64,000 nucleotides of DNA from an uncultured Acetatifactor sp. (GCA_947581865.1 CANPWA010000008.1:1-64000), one strand, 5' to 3'. Shown: positions 43,939 through 53,139, numbered from the stretch's first letter. The notes: a model not told the origin generated them from the letters alone. Program-made: numbers and translations.

Positions 43939-44991
43939 TTAAAGTTTCTGTTCCATTCCTTCCGGATCGCGGGCAAAAGTGATCGCCTGTTCCCGGTCGA
44001 TCTTGCCGGCCATATAAAGCGCGCCAATGGCATCGTCCATGGTCATCATACCCATCTTGCGGTTGGTCTGCATCACGCTGTCCAACTGATGGGACTTTCC
44101 CTCACGGATCAGATTTCTGATCGCGTGGTTGGCGTGCATTACCTCAAATGCCGCCACGCGCCCGGTTCCGTCTGCGGTAGGGATCAGCGCCTGTGTGATG
44201 ACTGCCTCCAGCACGTTGGCAAGCTGCACACGGATCTGCTGCTGCTGATGGGGAGGGAACACGTCTATCACACGGTCCACCGTGCTTGCCGCGGAATTGG
44301 TATGTAAGGTGGAGAGCACCAGATGCCCGGTCTCTGCCGCGGTGATGGCAACGCTGATGGTTTCAAAGTCACGCATCTCTCCCACCAGGATCACGTCCGG
44401 ATCCTCACGGAGCGCCGCACGAAGCGCATTTGCATAGCTTTCCGTATCCGCGCCGATCTCACGCTGATTGACCATGGAAAGCTTATGGGGATGAAGATAC
44501 TCGATAGGGTCCTCCAGCGTGATGATATGTGCATCCCTGGAACTGTTGATCTTATCGATGATCGCCGCCAATGTGGTGGATTTACCACTACCGGTAGGCC
44601 CGGTGACAAGGATCAGCCCCCTCTTTCTCTGATAGAGGTTCACGACGGATTCCGGCACCCCCAGCACCTCCGGGGAAGGGACATTCGTGCCGACCACACG
44701 AAACGCCATGGCGATCGAACCGCGCTGCTTGAAGGCATTGACACGGAACCGTCCGCTCACGGGAGAGGCATAGGATAAGTCATACTCGCCCAACTCTTCA
44801 AAAACCGCTCTCTGATGCTCGTTCAGCACACTGATCAGCATATCAAGCGTATCTGCGGGGGTCATGACAGGAAACTCGGAAGTGACCAGATTGCCGTGGA
44901 CACGCATCATAGGGGGCAGCCCCACCGTAAGATGGATATCACTGGCTCCCAGACTGACGCCTTTTGCCAAAATTTCTTCGATATTAAACAT
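43939..44991 (-). CDS. pilT: Pilus retraction ATPase PilT
   Basis: PilT powers type IV pilus retraction and twitching. The 350 residues show Walker A GPTGSGKSTT (131-140), Walker B DPDVILVGEMRD, the His box (TGHLVLSTLHTNSAA) and the C-terminal AIRNLIREGK motif. It is encoded 11 kb from the pilus operon, next to a degenerate HD-GYP gene 43 bp upstream, so retraction may be regulated apart from extension. Confidence 0.96.
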   Translation of the reverse strand: MFNIEEILAKGVSLGASDIHLTVGLPPMMRVHGNLVTSEFPVMTPADTLDMLISVLNEHQRAVFEELGEYDLSYASPVSGRFRVNAFKQRGSIAMAFRVVGTNVPSPEVLGVPESVVNLYQRKRGLILVTGPTGSGKSTTLAAIIDKINSSRDAHIITLEDPIEYLHPHKLSMVNQREIGADTESYANALRAALREDPDVILVGEMRDFETISVAITAAETGHLVLSTLHTNSAASTVDRVIDVFPPHQQQQIRVQLANVLEAVITQALIPTADGTGRVAAFEVMHANHAIRNLIREGKSHQLDSVMQTNRKMGMMTMDDAIGALYMAGKIDREQAITFARDPEGMEQKL

Positions 44992-45034
44992 GCTTCATCC
45001 CTCTCTCTGTATATTTTATATTGTAAAAACATTC

Positions 45035-46129
45035 TCAAAACCCCGCCTCACGCAGGGCAGCCGTGTCGATCACACAACGGTTATCCAATGTTTTCATAAT
45101 ATCTACGACCTCATAATCCCTGTTGACCTGCAAAGAGAGGTCAAGAATGGTATTATCCTTAAAGCTTAAGACCGTGGGACGCAGAATATCGTCCGGATTC
45201 TCCGCAAGCACCAGCGCCTTCTCCCCGGTATTGAGTTCCACGCTGACACCCGGGAACAAAATATTGACGGATTCCACCAGTGCTTCCACAACCTCGGGGT
45301 CATAGACCTCGGGATGTTCATAAAACTCCCGGATCGCCCTGACTTCCGTCTGTGCGGTTCCGTCCAGGGTCATTCCGGTAAGCTCGTCATAGCGGTTTGC
45401 CACTATCAGTACCTTGGCGCCCCGCACCAGTTTCATCCCGTTGTGCGTTGCCTCGTCCTTATACATGTCATACTGCACCACCAGCGCCTGATTGCAGATG
45501 CGCTTGATGGCTGCCCCGTCGCCAAAGGCATCCTCCACAAGGTCTCCCGCAGCAAGCTGGGCGCTGTAGAACTGCATACGCTGTTCGTCCGTCAACTCAT
45601 TACTGTAGATCCAGTCCCCTTTCAGGGACAGTTTACCGATATCGTGTACGATTGCCGCATAGAGGATCTGCTGCTGCTCATCCCGGCGCAGATTCATCAC
45701 CCGGGTGATCAATGCGCAGAGTATGGCAACATTCAGGGAATGGCGGAAGACATAGTCATCCCTGCTGCGCAGATTCTGATAGAAATTGATCTTGCCGCTT
45801 TGTCTCCCGAACTGCTTGATGATCAGGTCGGTGATACTCTGCATCTTATGCTGCTTCCCCGTGGCCAAGATCCTGTTCAGTTCCTCCTGGATGGAAAACA
45901 CTGCCATGGTCTGAAACCGTTCAAACTCCCGATCCTCCTCCGACATGGGCGGAAGGGGCTCCGCCGGCTCCAGGATATAAATGCCCAAAAGCCCAAATTT
46001 TTTAATGCTGTCAATGGTCTGAAGCGACAGATTGGAATCGCGTTCAAACAGGAGAACGCCATTATTGCTGTATATGGGGCGTGCCAGACGCATGCCGATC
46101 TTCAAATCTTCTGCCTTAACAAATCTCAT
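45035..46129 (-). CDS. HD-GYP-type protein, probably degenerate
   Basis: The 364-residue protein has an N-terminal region of about 60 residues typical of HD-GYP proteins (DLKIGMRLARPIYSNNG) and an HD domain with H130, H162/D163 and K166 (VHDIGK). The second signature of cyclic di-GMP phosphodiesterases, HHE...GxGYP, is not recognisable: the corresponding stretch reads VQYDMYKDEATHNGMKL. It may be inactive or act as a binding or regulatory protein. Its linkage to pilT and its strong promoter suggest a role in motility control, which is inference. Confidence 0.8.
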   Translation of the reverse strand: MRFVKAEDLKIGMRLARPIYSNNGVLLFERDSNLSLQTIDSIKKFGLLGIYILEPAEPLPPMSEEDREFERFQTMAVFSIQEELNRILATGKQHKMQSITDLIIKQFGRQSGKINFYQNLRSRDDYVFRHSLNVAILCALITRVMNLRRDEQQQILYAAIVHDIGKLSLKGDWIYSNELTDEQRMQFYSAQLAAGDLVEDAFGDGAAIKRICNQALVVQYDMYKDEATHNGMKLVRGAKVLIVANRYDELTGMTLDGTAQTEVRAIREFYEHPEVYDPEVVEALVESVNILFPGVSVELNTGEKALVLAENPDDILRPTVLSFKDNTILDLSLQVNRDYEVVDIMKTLDNRCVIDTAALREAGF

Positions 46130-46188
46130 GAATCTGCCACTCTTTTCCTGAGAAATTGAATATTATGGAATCCGATATAATCAAATAC

Positions 46189-46217
46189 ATTATACCCCAA
46201 TATCATATTTTTGACAA
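46189..46217 (-). promoter_or_regulatory. SigA promoter of the HD-GYP-pilT unit
   Basis: The minus strand has TTGTCA (46212-46217), 17 bases and a perfect TATAAT (46189-46194), 60 bp before the HD-GYP gene. Confidence 0.85.
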
Positions 46218-46295
46218 GCTTATTATTTTTTCTCCGCAAATTTCTCCGTAAATGAGTGGTTTTTGCCCTTTCCCTGCCGTCCCGTCCTGTCTTTA

Positions 46296-48908
46296 CTATT
46301 GTATCACCGTCATGCTCAGACGGTTTCTGCCATCCTTCCTCTCATAGAAAACCTCATCCATCAACTCCCGTACCATGTAAATTCCCAGACCGCCCGGGCT
46401 TCTTTCCTCCAGCGGCTTCTTCAGGTCGGGGCGCGGGAACTGCAGAGGATCAAACTCTATACCGTCATCCTCCAGGGTCAGGATATACCGTTTTTTGCCC
46501 GCATCCGTCCCAGGTCCCTCCTCCCCGGCACATTCCTTTCGGCATTCGACAGTGAAGTTTTGCGCCCTGCTGTAGCGGCAGATATTGGAATAGACTTCAT
46601 CCAGAGCAATGAGAAATCTGTGAACCGCCCTTTGGGAAATCCCCTGCCCTTCAAATGATCGTTCCACAAATTTCTGTATTGTTCCGCTTTGGGTTCCGGA
46701 TACTGCCCCGGTAAAAATCCTGTTCCACCCCCGGTAGCAGAGCACAAGCATCGTAATATCGTCAAACTGCCCGGCAGCCCCCTGAAATCCCCGCAGATCG
46801 TTTTGTACGGTCAGCGCCAGCCTGTCCGGGTCCGTTTCCCTGCAGGAGCCCAGCAGCGCCTTAAGGCGGGCGTCGCCATAAAAATCTCCCCTGCAGTCAT
46901 TGGCCTCGGTGACTCCGTCCGTATACAGAAAAAGCAGATCCCCTTCCCTCATTTTGATGCAATGCTGCCTGTAGGACATACCGCCCATTCCCGCCAGCAC
47001 AAACCCGTCCCTGCTGTCTATGTATTCATATCCCTTTTGGGCATTTCCGATCAGGGGCGGATTGTGACCGGCATTTACATAAGTAAGCAGCCCTGTGGAA
47101 AGCGTCAGTACCCCGATCCATACGGTTACGAACATCCCGTTTTTATTGCAGGCACAGAGCCTCTCATTTACCGCCTCCACAGCCTCCGACAGCGTGCCGG
47201 CTTCCCGGATCCGGCTTTGAAGCAGCGTCTTTGCCACCACCATGAACAGTGCCGCGGGTACACCCTTCCCTGAGACGTCCGCGATCAGAATGGCCAGATG
47301 ATCCTCATCCGTGAGAAAAAAATCATAAAAATCCCCGCCCACTTCTTTCGCCGGCGTCATGGACGCATAGAGGTCAAATTCTCTTCTCTCCCGCAGAATC
47401 TCCTCATAATCCGGCAGCATATCCGCCTGTATTTTGGAGGCAAGGGACAACTCCGTGTGGACCCGCTCCTTTTCCGCGGTTATGGCTGCCAGATTCTCTA
47501 TGTAAGTTTTTAACTGTACCGTCATATCGTGAAAGGCATGTCCCAGATCTTCCACCTCATCCCCGGTGTCAATGCCGATGGCAATGCAGACGGGCGTATC
47601 GAGGTTTCCCCCGTCTATGCGCTTCACTTCCCTGGTCAGCCTGCGGATGGGCTCCGTCAGTCTGTTGGAAAAAAGTATGCCGACTGCCCCGATAAGCACC
47701 GCCGCTGCCGACATGATACCGAGAAACAGAAAGATGGTCCTGCGGATGGCGACATCCTGTTTGTCCAAAATACCCTCCGTCATGGCAAGGATCCTATTCT
47801 GATTATCCCTGACCGGCGCGATGACCTCCTCCACATCCATGACCGTCACAAAACTCCAATGCAGCCCCGGAAGAGGCGCATAGGCAAGATAGACCTCTCT
47901 TCCGTCCATCTTCAGCCGCACCAGGCTGCTGCCTCCCGCCACCATATCCTCTGCAGCCGTCGCAAGCGGCTTATTTTCGCTTTTTCTTAAGTCCTCATGG
48001 GAGAATTGCCCCGCGGTCTCTCCCGTTTGGGCGCTGGATACCAGGATCTGCCCCTTGTCATTGACCAAAAAGGCATACCCGCTCTGCCCTATGGCAGTGT
48101 CCAGCACCGTCTGCTTTACCGTGTCAAGATAGGAACCGATCCCTGCCACGGCAACGATCTCTCCGTCTATATAGACCGCCCTGGAACATACAATGCACTC
48201 CTTTCCCTCATGGATATCCCTGATCACATCCGTGTAGACGCACTCTCCGGGGCTTGCCAGTTTTGCCCTCTGATACCATTGTCTTGTGTCTGCCTCATAA
48301 TAATCCGGCAGATCCTGTCCCCCGGAATATTTGCTGTAGGCAATGTAATCCGCCTGAAGCATCCAGCCGCTCTGTGTGGCCAGATAGGTGGAGGAGATCA
48401 TATCGTTATTGGCATTGTACTGTACCAGAAGTTCCTGCAGATTTCCCAGCCTGTAGAGCTCCTCATACTGTTTAGGGGAAGGGTATTTTAACCGCGCTGA
48501 CCGCAAAAGCTGTGCCGCCAGTTCTGTGCTTCCCCTCTGGGGCAGGGCAGTCTCCCTGTCCGGATATTTTTCGGGATTTCGGTAAATATCCTCCGCCGCC
48601 CGCGCGATTCCGTTTACATCGGCAATCACTGTGTTAAATTTTTCCTCGATATATGCCGCCTTTTGGGCTGCCACGATCAAAAGCTGCCCGCCAGCCAGTT
48701 CCTCCAGCGCCGCCTCCCCATCTTCCGCCGCCATCTGTCCGAGCATTTTACTGCTCTCCTCGGACAAAGCGCGCATGGAATAGAGGCTCCACAAGCTGAC
48801 TGTCCCTGAGACAGACAATGCAGTCAGCACCATGGTCAAAAGAAGGATGATGACCTTCCTGCGGATAGAACCCTGTCTTTTTTTACTGCCCCTTCCATGA
48901 TCTGTCAT
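46296..48908 (-). CDS. Sensor phosphatase: dCache, HAMP, SpoIIE-type PP2C and HATPase domains
   Basis: The 870-residue membrane protein has a first helix (about 17-42), an extracellular dCache-like sensor (about 60-370), a second helix (about 390-415), HAMP (about 416-470), a SpoIIE-type PP2C phosphatase (about 500-700: GGDFYDFF, ADVSGKGVPAALF, LYTDGVTEA, FDDITMLVL) and a C-terminal RsbW-like kinase domain (N-box EVYSNICRYS, G2 box GGLGIYMVRELMD). It joins both opposing activities of a partner-switch in one protein. The STAS protein at 50071-50370 is the obvious substrate. No cognate sigma factor is adjacent. Confidence 0.88.
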   Translation of the reverse strand: MTDHGRGSKKRQGSIRRKVIILLLTMVLTALSVSGTVSLWSLYSMRALSEESSKMLGQMAAEDGEAALEELAGGQLLIVAAQKAAYIEEKFNTVIADVNGIARAAEDIYRNPEKYPDRETALPQRGSTELAAQLLRSARLKYPSPKQYEELYRLGNLQELLVQYNANNDMISSTYLATQSGWMLQADYIAYSKYSGGQDLPDYYEADTRQWYQRAKLASPGECVYTDVIRDIHEGKECIVCSRAVYIDGEIVAVAGIGSYLDTVKQTVLDTAIGQSGYAFLVNDKGQILVSSAQTGETAGQFSHEDLRKSENKPLATAAEDMVAGGSSLVRLKMDGREVYLAYAPLPGLHWSFVTVMDVEEVIAPVRDNQNRILAMTEGILDKQDVAIRRTIFLFLGIMSAAAVLIGAVGILFSNRLTEPIRRLTREVKRIDGGNLDTPVCIAIGIDTGDEVEDLGHAFHDMTVQLKTYIENLAAITAEKERVHTELSLASKIQADMLPDYEEILRERREFDLYASMTPAKEVGGDFYDFFLTDEDHLAILIADVSGKGVPAALFMVVAKTLLQSRIREAGTLSEAVEAVNERLCACNKNGMFVTVWIGVLTLSTGLLTYVNAGHNPPLIGNAQKGYEYIDSRDGFVLAGMGGMSYRQHCIKMREGDLLFLYTDGVTEANDCRGDFYGDARLKALLGSCRETDPDRLALTVQNDLRGFQGAAGQFDDITMLVLCYRGWNRIFTGAVSGTQSGTIQKFVERSFEGQGISQRAVHRFLIALDEVYSNICRYSRAQNFTVECRKECAGEEGPGTDAGKKRYILTLEDDGIEFDPLQFPRPDLKKPLEERSPGGLGIYMVRELMDEVFYERKDGRNRLSMTVIQ

Positions 48909-48994
48909 TCTTTAATCCTCTTTTTCTTTCCTTCTCTCTTTCTTTTTCTTTTTTCCTTCTTCTTTATTGCTTTGGCTCTTCCTTATGTTCTTCC

Positions 48995-50074
48995 TTACGT
49001 TCTTCCTTCATTCCTTTCTTCTTCCTTTCCATTGTTCTTTTGGGGGATCAGACGCCCCACATAATCTGCCATCTCCGCGAACTCCCCGCTGAGAAAATAA
49101 TCCTCAAAATAAATTTTCACTTCACCCGGATGATGCAGCACCATATATTCCCTCTCGCTGCACAGGGGCTTTAGCCCGGTAAAAAAATACCCCAATCTAC
49201 AGAGAGCTTTGTATGCCCATACCGCGTTGGCGTCGCTGATATTCAGAAACAGATTTGCTGTCTGTTTTCCCCTAAGCGGAAATCTCTCCTGCAGTGCGGC
49301 AACCTGTTCTGTCAGGTCCGCCCCTGTCAGATCCACACTGATCTCCAGACTTGCCTGCCTCTCATCCTGTCTGTATGTCAGGATACTGGTATCCGGCAAA
49401 TGTTTGGGATCTCCGCACTGTCTTTCCATGCAGACAGCCGCCCCCAGCCGCCTGTAAATCCCGCTGCAGAATTCCCGGTGTTCTTCCGGCACATAAATTC
49501 TTCCTGCATCCCGTTTTCCAATCGCCCGTATCTGGATTCCCTGGGAATGCTTCTTATTGCGCTTGTTTTGATATGAATGAACGATCTGTTCCACATCAAA
49601 CACATTCAGAACAAAGCCGGCAGCCCTCATTTCCAGCCGGTACAATAGTCTCTGGGTGATGTCATGGAAAAGCACCGGAAGACAGTACGCCGCAGAATAA
49701 TTCCGGGAAAGCACGATCTCCATCCCGTATTGAAAAAAAGGCATGGCTAACCCATATCTCCGGTACTTTTTACGAAAAATCTGGGAGGCGATCTCACACA
49801 TATTTTCTCTTGGGGCAAATTCCTTTAGCAGCATCATCCCGGCGATCTCCCCGGGCGTGGTCTGCGCCACCAGAAAAGTCATGCGCCCGCTTTGTGCCTC
49901 CCTCTTCAAGAATTCGGGCAGATAAAAACTTCTTTTAAAATAGGTATCACCGTATTCGTCCCGGATGCAGGCGAGCATTCCTTCCTCATCTCCGGGTCTG
50001 TATTCCCGAAGCGTCACGGTCAGTCCTCTCCCCTGGGAATTTGTGAGATGGACCGTCCGAGCCCGCCCGCTCAT
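48995..50074 (-). CDS. GNAT-like acetyltransferase-fold protein
   Basis: The 359-residue protein has an N-terminal GNAT-like domain (about 15-150; LREYRPGDEEGMLACIRDEY, then FRKKYRRYGLAMPFF in the acetyl-CoA-binding region). A second region of about 180 residues resembles a degenerate GNAT repeat. The last 15 residues are strongly Lys/Glu-rich. The ATG overlaps the stop of the STAS gene (ATGA), so the two are translationally coupled. It belongs with the partner-switch genes; the substrate is unknown. Confidence 0.7.
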   Translation of the reverse strand: MSGRARTVHLTNSQGRGLTVTLREYRPGDEEGMLACIRDEYGDTYFKRSFYLPEFLKREAQSGRMTFLVAQTTPGEIAGMMLLKEFAPRENMCEIASQIFRKKYRRYGLAMPFFQYGMEIVLSRNYSAAYCLPVLFHDITQRLLYRLEMRAAGFVLNVFDVEQIVHSYQNKRNKKHSQGIQIRAIGKRDAGRIYVPEEHREFCSGIYRRLGAAVCMERQCGDPKHLPDTSILTYRQDERQASLEISVDLTGADLTEQVAALQERFPLRGKQTANLFLNISDANAVWAYKALCRLGYFFTGLKPLCSEREYMVLHHPGEVKIYFEDYFLSGEFAEMADYVGRLIPQKNNGKEEERNEGRT

Positions 50075-50370
50075 TGAATGTCCAGGATTCTATGGAATCC
50101 TGTAATGAGAAAGACCTCCTTGACTTCGTCGTTCACATGATAGACGGGCATTGTGCCCCGCTGCCCGTGCATTTTTTTTGATGCCGCCAGCAGCACCCTC
50201 AGCCCGGCAGAAGATACAAACTCCAACAGTTCCATATCTATCTGCAGTTCTTTTACCCCCTCGGTCTCCGTATCCACTACCTCCTGCAGCATGGGAGCAG
50301 TGTCGGTGTCCAGCCTGCCCTTCAGCTTCAGGATGAGCGTCTCTCCCTGTTTCTTTTTTTCTATATCCAT
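50071..50370 (-). CDS. STAS-domain anti-anti-sigma factor
   Basis: The 99-residue single-domain STAS protein is of the SpoIIAA/RsbV type. The core is complete: LKLKGRLDTDTAPML, and LEFVSSAGLRVLLAASK with the Ser that is phosphorylated in this family. It would be the substrate of the phosphatase/kinase at 46296-48908 and would sequester an anti-sigma or HATPase partner. Coupled to the GNAT-like gene. Confidence 0.9.
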   Translation of the reverse strand: MDIEKKKQGETLILKLKGRLDTDTAPMLQEVVDTETEGVKELQIDMELLEFVSSAGLRVLLAASKKMHGQRGTMPVYHVNDEVKEVFLITGFHRILDIQ

Positions 50371-50406
50371 ATTTCGCTCCTCTCCTCCTGCACATTCAGC
50401 CCATGA

Positions 50407-50679
50407 TCATAAGACCTCCCATGGAGGTTTTCTCTCAAACCCCACATGATAGGTCACTTTCTCCATCGTCAGTTCATGTTCCCCCACCAGATACCGTCCA
50501 ATGCTCACATCTTTTCCGATAATGATCCCTTTGGGATAGTCGTTGAGACATTTGTTCAACAATGCCGCCTGTTCTTCTTTGGACTGTTCCGAGAGCGGAT
50601 TGTTGGGATTTATACTTCCCAGCGTGACCAGCTTGATATAATGAATATCCGAAAGCGCCGTTTTTTCCTCTCTGTTCAT
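50407..50679 (-). CDS. Small protein of unknown function (90 aa)
   Basis: I do not recognise this family. The protein is soluble, with no signal or membrane segment. It has an acidic N-terminal half (SEQSKEEQAALLNKCLND) and a conserved-looking beta-rich C-terminal part (KGIIIGKDVSIGRYLVGEHE) ending YHVGFERKPPWEVL. It has a clear GGAGGAAGAAG site before the ATG. It lies between the DUF2589 gene and the STAS gene, in the same direction, and is probably co-transcribed. Confidence 0.65.
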   Translation of the reverse strand: MNREEKTALSDIHYIKLVTLGSINPNNPLSEQSKEEQAALLNKCLNDYPKGIIIGKDVSIGRYLVGEHELTMEKVTYHVGFERKPPWEVL

Positions 50680-50717
50680 ACTTCTTCCTCCGGTATGGAT
50701 GTTACTATATGGGCGGA

Positions 50718-50748
50718 GCCGTCCGGACCACTGTCAGGTCCGGATGGC
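50718..50748 (-). other. Strong intercistronic hairpin between the DUF2589 gene and the 90-aa gene
   Basis: GCCGTCCGGACC (50718-50729) pairs with GGTCCGGATGGC (50737-50748) with one wobble and a 7-base loop. It is followed by TCCGCCC rather than a T run on the minus strand. It may split the operon into two expression levels by processing or partial termination. Confidence 0.55.
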
Positions 50749-50762
50749 ACCGTCACCCCCGC

Positions 50763-51959
50763 TTAATTGGGCTGACTCTGATCGGTCTTGGCAGGTTTGG
50801 CCCTGCCTGCCACCGCGTCGCTGTACTCCGCCCTCTTATCAAACAACTCCTTCTCGATCTGACTCACATTGCGCTGACAGTCCACAGCATTCTTCTGCGC
50901 CGCAAGGATTGCCGTATAATAAGTTTCAGCGGATTCATAAGGGGTCATATCTCCCTCTTTGCTCAGGGCTTTGAGCGCGAACATTTCTGAGATACCGCTC
51001 TGCTCCCCGCCGCTGTCCGCAATGATCTTGATATAATCGCCCACCTGACCGGAAAATGCTCCCCAGCGCTGATTCACTTCATCCATCGTCCGGCTGTAAG
51101 TAAGCTGCTTCTTTTCCAGATCTTCTTTTTTCTCCAGAGCCGCTTTTTTCTCGGCTTCCGAATTTGCATTTTCAATCTCTTTGTCAACCTCCTCAGGCTG
51201 AAGGCTGTTGAGCAGCCCGGTGATAGTCCCCTGATAAATATTTCTCTGGGAATCACCCAGTTTTTTGAGTTGTGTAATGCTATTGCTGAGCCCATCCTGT
51301 GCAGCCGAAAGTCTTTTTTCGATCTGGCTGATATCCTGCCGCAGCGCTTTGAGATTTTCCGCCTTGATCCTCGCCTGTTCGGACAGATTCTGACCGTTTC
51401 CGTCCTTCAGACTGCTGCCCACCAGCATGGGTGCAACATTGGCTGCCATCATATCGAGAACGCGGGCAAGCCCCTCAGGGGTGCCGTGATTGGTTGCCCG
51501 GACATCCACATGGTACTTGGCAGAATTGTCGGAACTTCGGGTATTGGAACTGTGGGCGCTGACACTTCCCGTCACGCTGACCTTTATGATCCCCAGATTC
51601 AGTGTCCCGGAAAGGGTGGCTCCCATATCCATGGACTGTTCCGATTTTTCACTCTGCTTTACCTCCATGTCAAAGAGGATATTGACCTCATCCACCTGCA
51701 GATTCGGAATGGGGACAATGGCCAGCATGGGCACATCCACCTTCATCTCATCCAGATTACTGGTACCGTCCTCATTCATGCTGCGCTTCTGATAGGCAAA
51801 TGCCACTGTGCGCACCGATCCGTCTCTGTTAAAGCCGACTTTGTTGATAAAGTCGGCAGTAGAGTTTGCAAGCTGGGAACTCGCGTCCGCTGCCGCCGAT
51901 AAGGGGCCGCCGATAAGCTGATTCATATCTAACCCTGCAAATTGTTCTGCGATCGCCAT
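50763..51959 (-). CDS. DUF2589-family protein (398 aa)
   Basis: This is a soluble protein with no signal peptide. Residues about 60-160 match the DUF2589 pattern: VPMLAIVPIPNLQVDEVNI followed by LFDMEVK, a polar Ser-rich segment and a beta strand block. The C-terminal half (about 200-350) is long coiled coil. It is paralogous to the protein at 52233-53102, where the same block reads VPLLSIVPVANLTVEKAQI. DUF2589 has no function I know. The start MAIAEQFAGLDMNQLIGG has GGTAGAT-like weak upstream support. Confidence 0.8.
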   Translation of the reverse strand: MAIAEQFAGLDMNQLIGGPLSAAADASSQLANSTADFINKVGFNRDGSVRTVAFAYQKRSMNEDGTSNLDEMKVDVPMLAIVPIPNLQVDEVNILFDMEVKQSEKSEQSMDMGATLSGTLNLGIIKVSVTGSVSAHSSNTRSSDNSAKYHVDVRATNHGTPEGLARVLDMMAANVAPMLVGSSLKDGNGQNLSEQARIKAENLKALRQDISQIEKRLSAAQDGLSNSITQLKKLGDSQRNIYQGTITGLLNSLQPEEVDKEIENANSEAEKKAALEKKEDLEKKQLTYSRTMDEVNQRWGAFSGQVGDYIKIIADSGGEQSGISEMFALKALSKEGDMTPYESAETYYTAILAAQKNAVDCQRNVSQIEKELFDKRAEYSDAVAGRAKPAKTDQSQPN

Positions 51960-51964
51960 AATAT

Positions 51965-52240
51965 CTACCTTCTTTCTTTTTTAGCTTCTCTTTGGAATAA
52001 GTGTAGAAAAAACCTTACCATCATCCCCCGTCTTCTGCGCGATCGATGCACCGGAACAGGCTCATAAGCTGTGATGATGACCTTCTCCACCCACAGGGCT
52101 TGAGAAGACAGATCCTGTAGATCCATTATCATACGGAAATTCAGCTCGGGAAGCAGGCTGTCCAGATACTGCTGCAGGAAAGAACATTCTGTTTCACGCC
52201 CGGTGGTATCCTCCGGTTCTTTTTTCCCCCGGTTACTCAT
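51965..52240 (-). CDS. Small basic-tailed protein of unknown function (91 aa)
   Basis: The ATG at 52240 (MSNRGKKEPEDTTG) overlaps the end of the upstream DUF2589 gene, and AAAAGG lies just before it. The middle (ECSFLQQYLDSLLPELN, then an amphipathic helix) is followed by a very basic tail (RSRRRRGMMVRFF, REAKKERR). No family is recognised. Tight packing between two DUF2589 genes suggests a partner of one of them. Confidence 0.65.
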   Translation of the reverse strand: MSNRGKKEPEDTTGRETECSFLQQYLDSLLPELNFRMIMDLQDLSSQALWVEKVIITAYEPVPVHRSRRRRGMMVRFFLHLFQREAKKERR

Positions 52241-53102
52241 AATCCTTTTCCAGCCCATAGCGGATCTCCATATTCATAATGCGCTCCTGATACTCCATGA
52301 TACGATTGATGATATTGGACTGAGCCATCAGATATTTGTCCTTGTCAAATTCATAGGTATCCGCCTCAAAAGCATCTTTGCTTATCTGGTGCAGCCTTTC
52401 CTGCTCCGCCATCATATCGGATATCTTCTGATGAAGCGTCGTAAGTCTGCTGATTTTTGCCTTCAGTTTCTTGACCTCCGAAAGCGTCTTTTTCTGTTCA
52501 TCGGAGCCTAAATCCCCGCTGACTGCGACAGGTCTTGAATCCAGCTTCTTTGCCACCTGATTTGCACTCAGCGCGTCGATCAGGCGCAGGATGCCCTCCG
52601 TTGCCGGTATGGACGCCACCTGCAGCTTATAGGATACCTTCGGCAGAAAGTCACTCTCCCGCTGGGAGGGCGCACAGATCCGCGCATCGATCCGGGTCTC
52701 TCCTGTCTCCTCATTGTTCACCGCCTTAATCTCGGTGGAAAACTCGATCTGCGCCTTTTCCACAGTTAAATTTGCCACAGGCACAATGGACAACAAAGGC
52801 ACCTGGACCTGCAGACTGTCCACACTGTATCCGTCCTCCGCCTCGGGTCTGAGCTGGTCATAGGCTATATTGATATTGTTTAAATGGATCGTCTCTTCCT
52901 GCCCGTTCTGCTTGCTGGTTCCCATACTCTTGACGGCTTCCACGATCTGCGCCCGGAGCCTGTGCCCGGACAGTGCCAGAGCATGCAGGGGCGCGTAGAC
53001 CAGATCGTTCAACGGTATAAAGTCATTGTCCATGATCCCGCCGTTTCCCCTTGCCTCATCCGCCTCAGGCGCATCCGTCGTATTGTCTTTTCTGTAAGGC
53101 AT
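52233..53102 (-). CDS. DUF2589-family protein (289 aa)
   Basis: This is a second DUF2589 paralog, soluble. Residues about 20-50 (FIPLNDLVYAPLHALA) open the domain, and the core at about 95-130 reads VPLLSIVPVANLTVEKAQI followed by EFSTEIK. A C-terminal coiled coil covers about 205-285 (KKLKAKISRLTTLHQKISDM). It differs from its neighbour in the N-terminal extension and in lacking the Ser-rich insert. It lies 37 bp after the endolysin-like gene. Confidence 0.8.
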   Translation of the reverse strand: MPYRKDNTTDAPEADEARGNGGIMDNDFIPLNDLVYAPLHALALSGHRLRAQIVEAVKSMGTSKQNGQEETIHLNNINIAYDQLRPEAEDGYSVDSLQVQVPLLSIVPVANLTVEKAQIEFSTEIKAVNNEETGETRIDARICAPSQRESDFLPKVSYKLQVASIPATEGILRLIDALSANQVAKKLDSRPVAVSGDLGSDEQKKTLSEVKKLKAKISRLTTLHQKISDMMAEQERLHQISKDAFEADTYEFDKDKYLMAQSNIINRIMEYQERIMNMEIRYGLEKDYE

Positions 53103-53139
53103 CCTGCTTTCCTCCTCATCTGCTGTCTACTTCAGAAAT

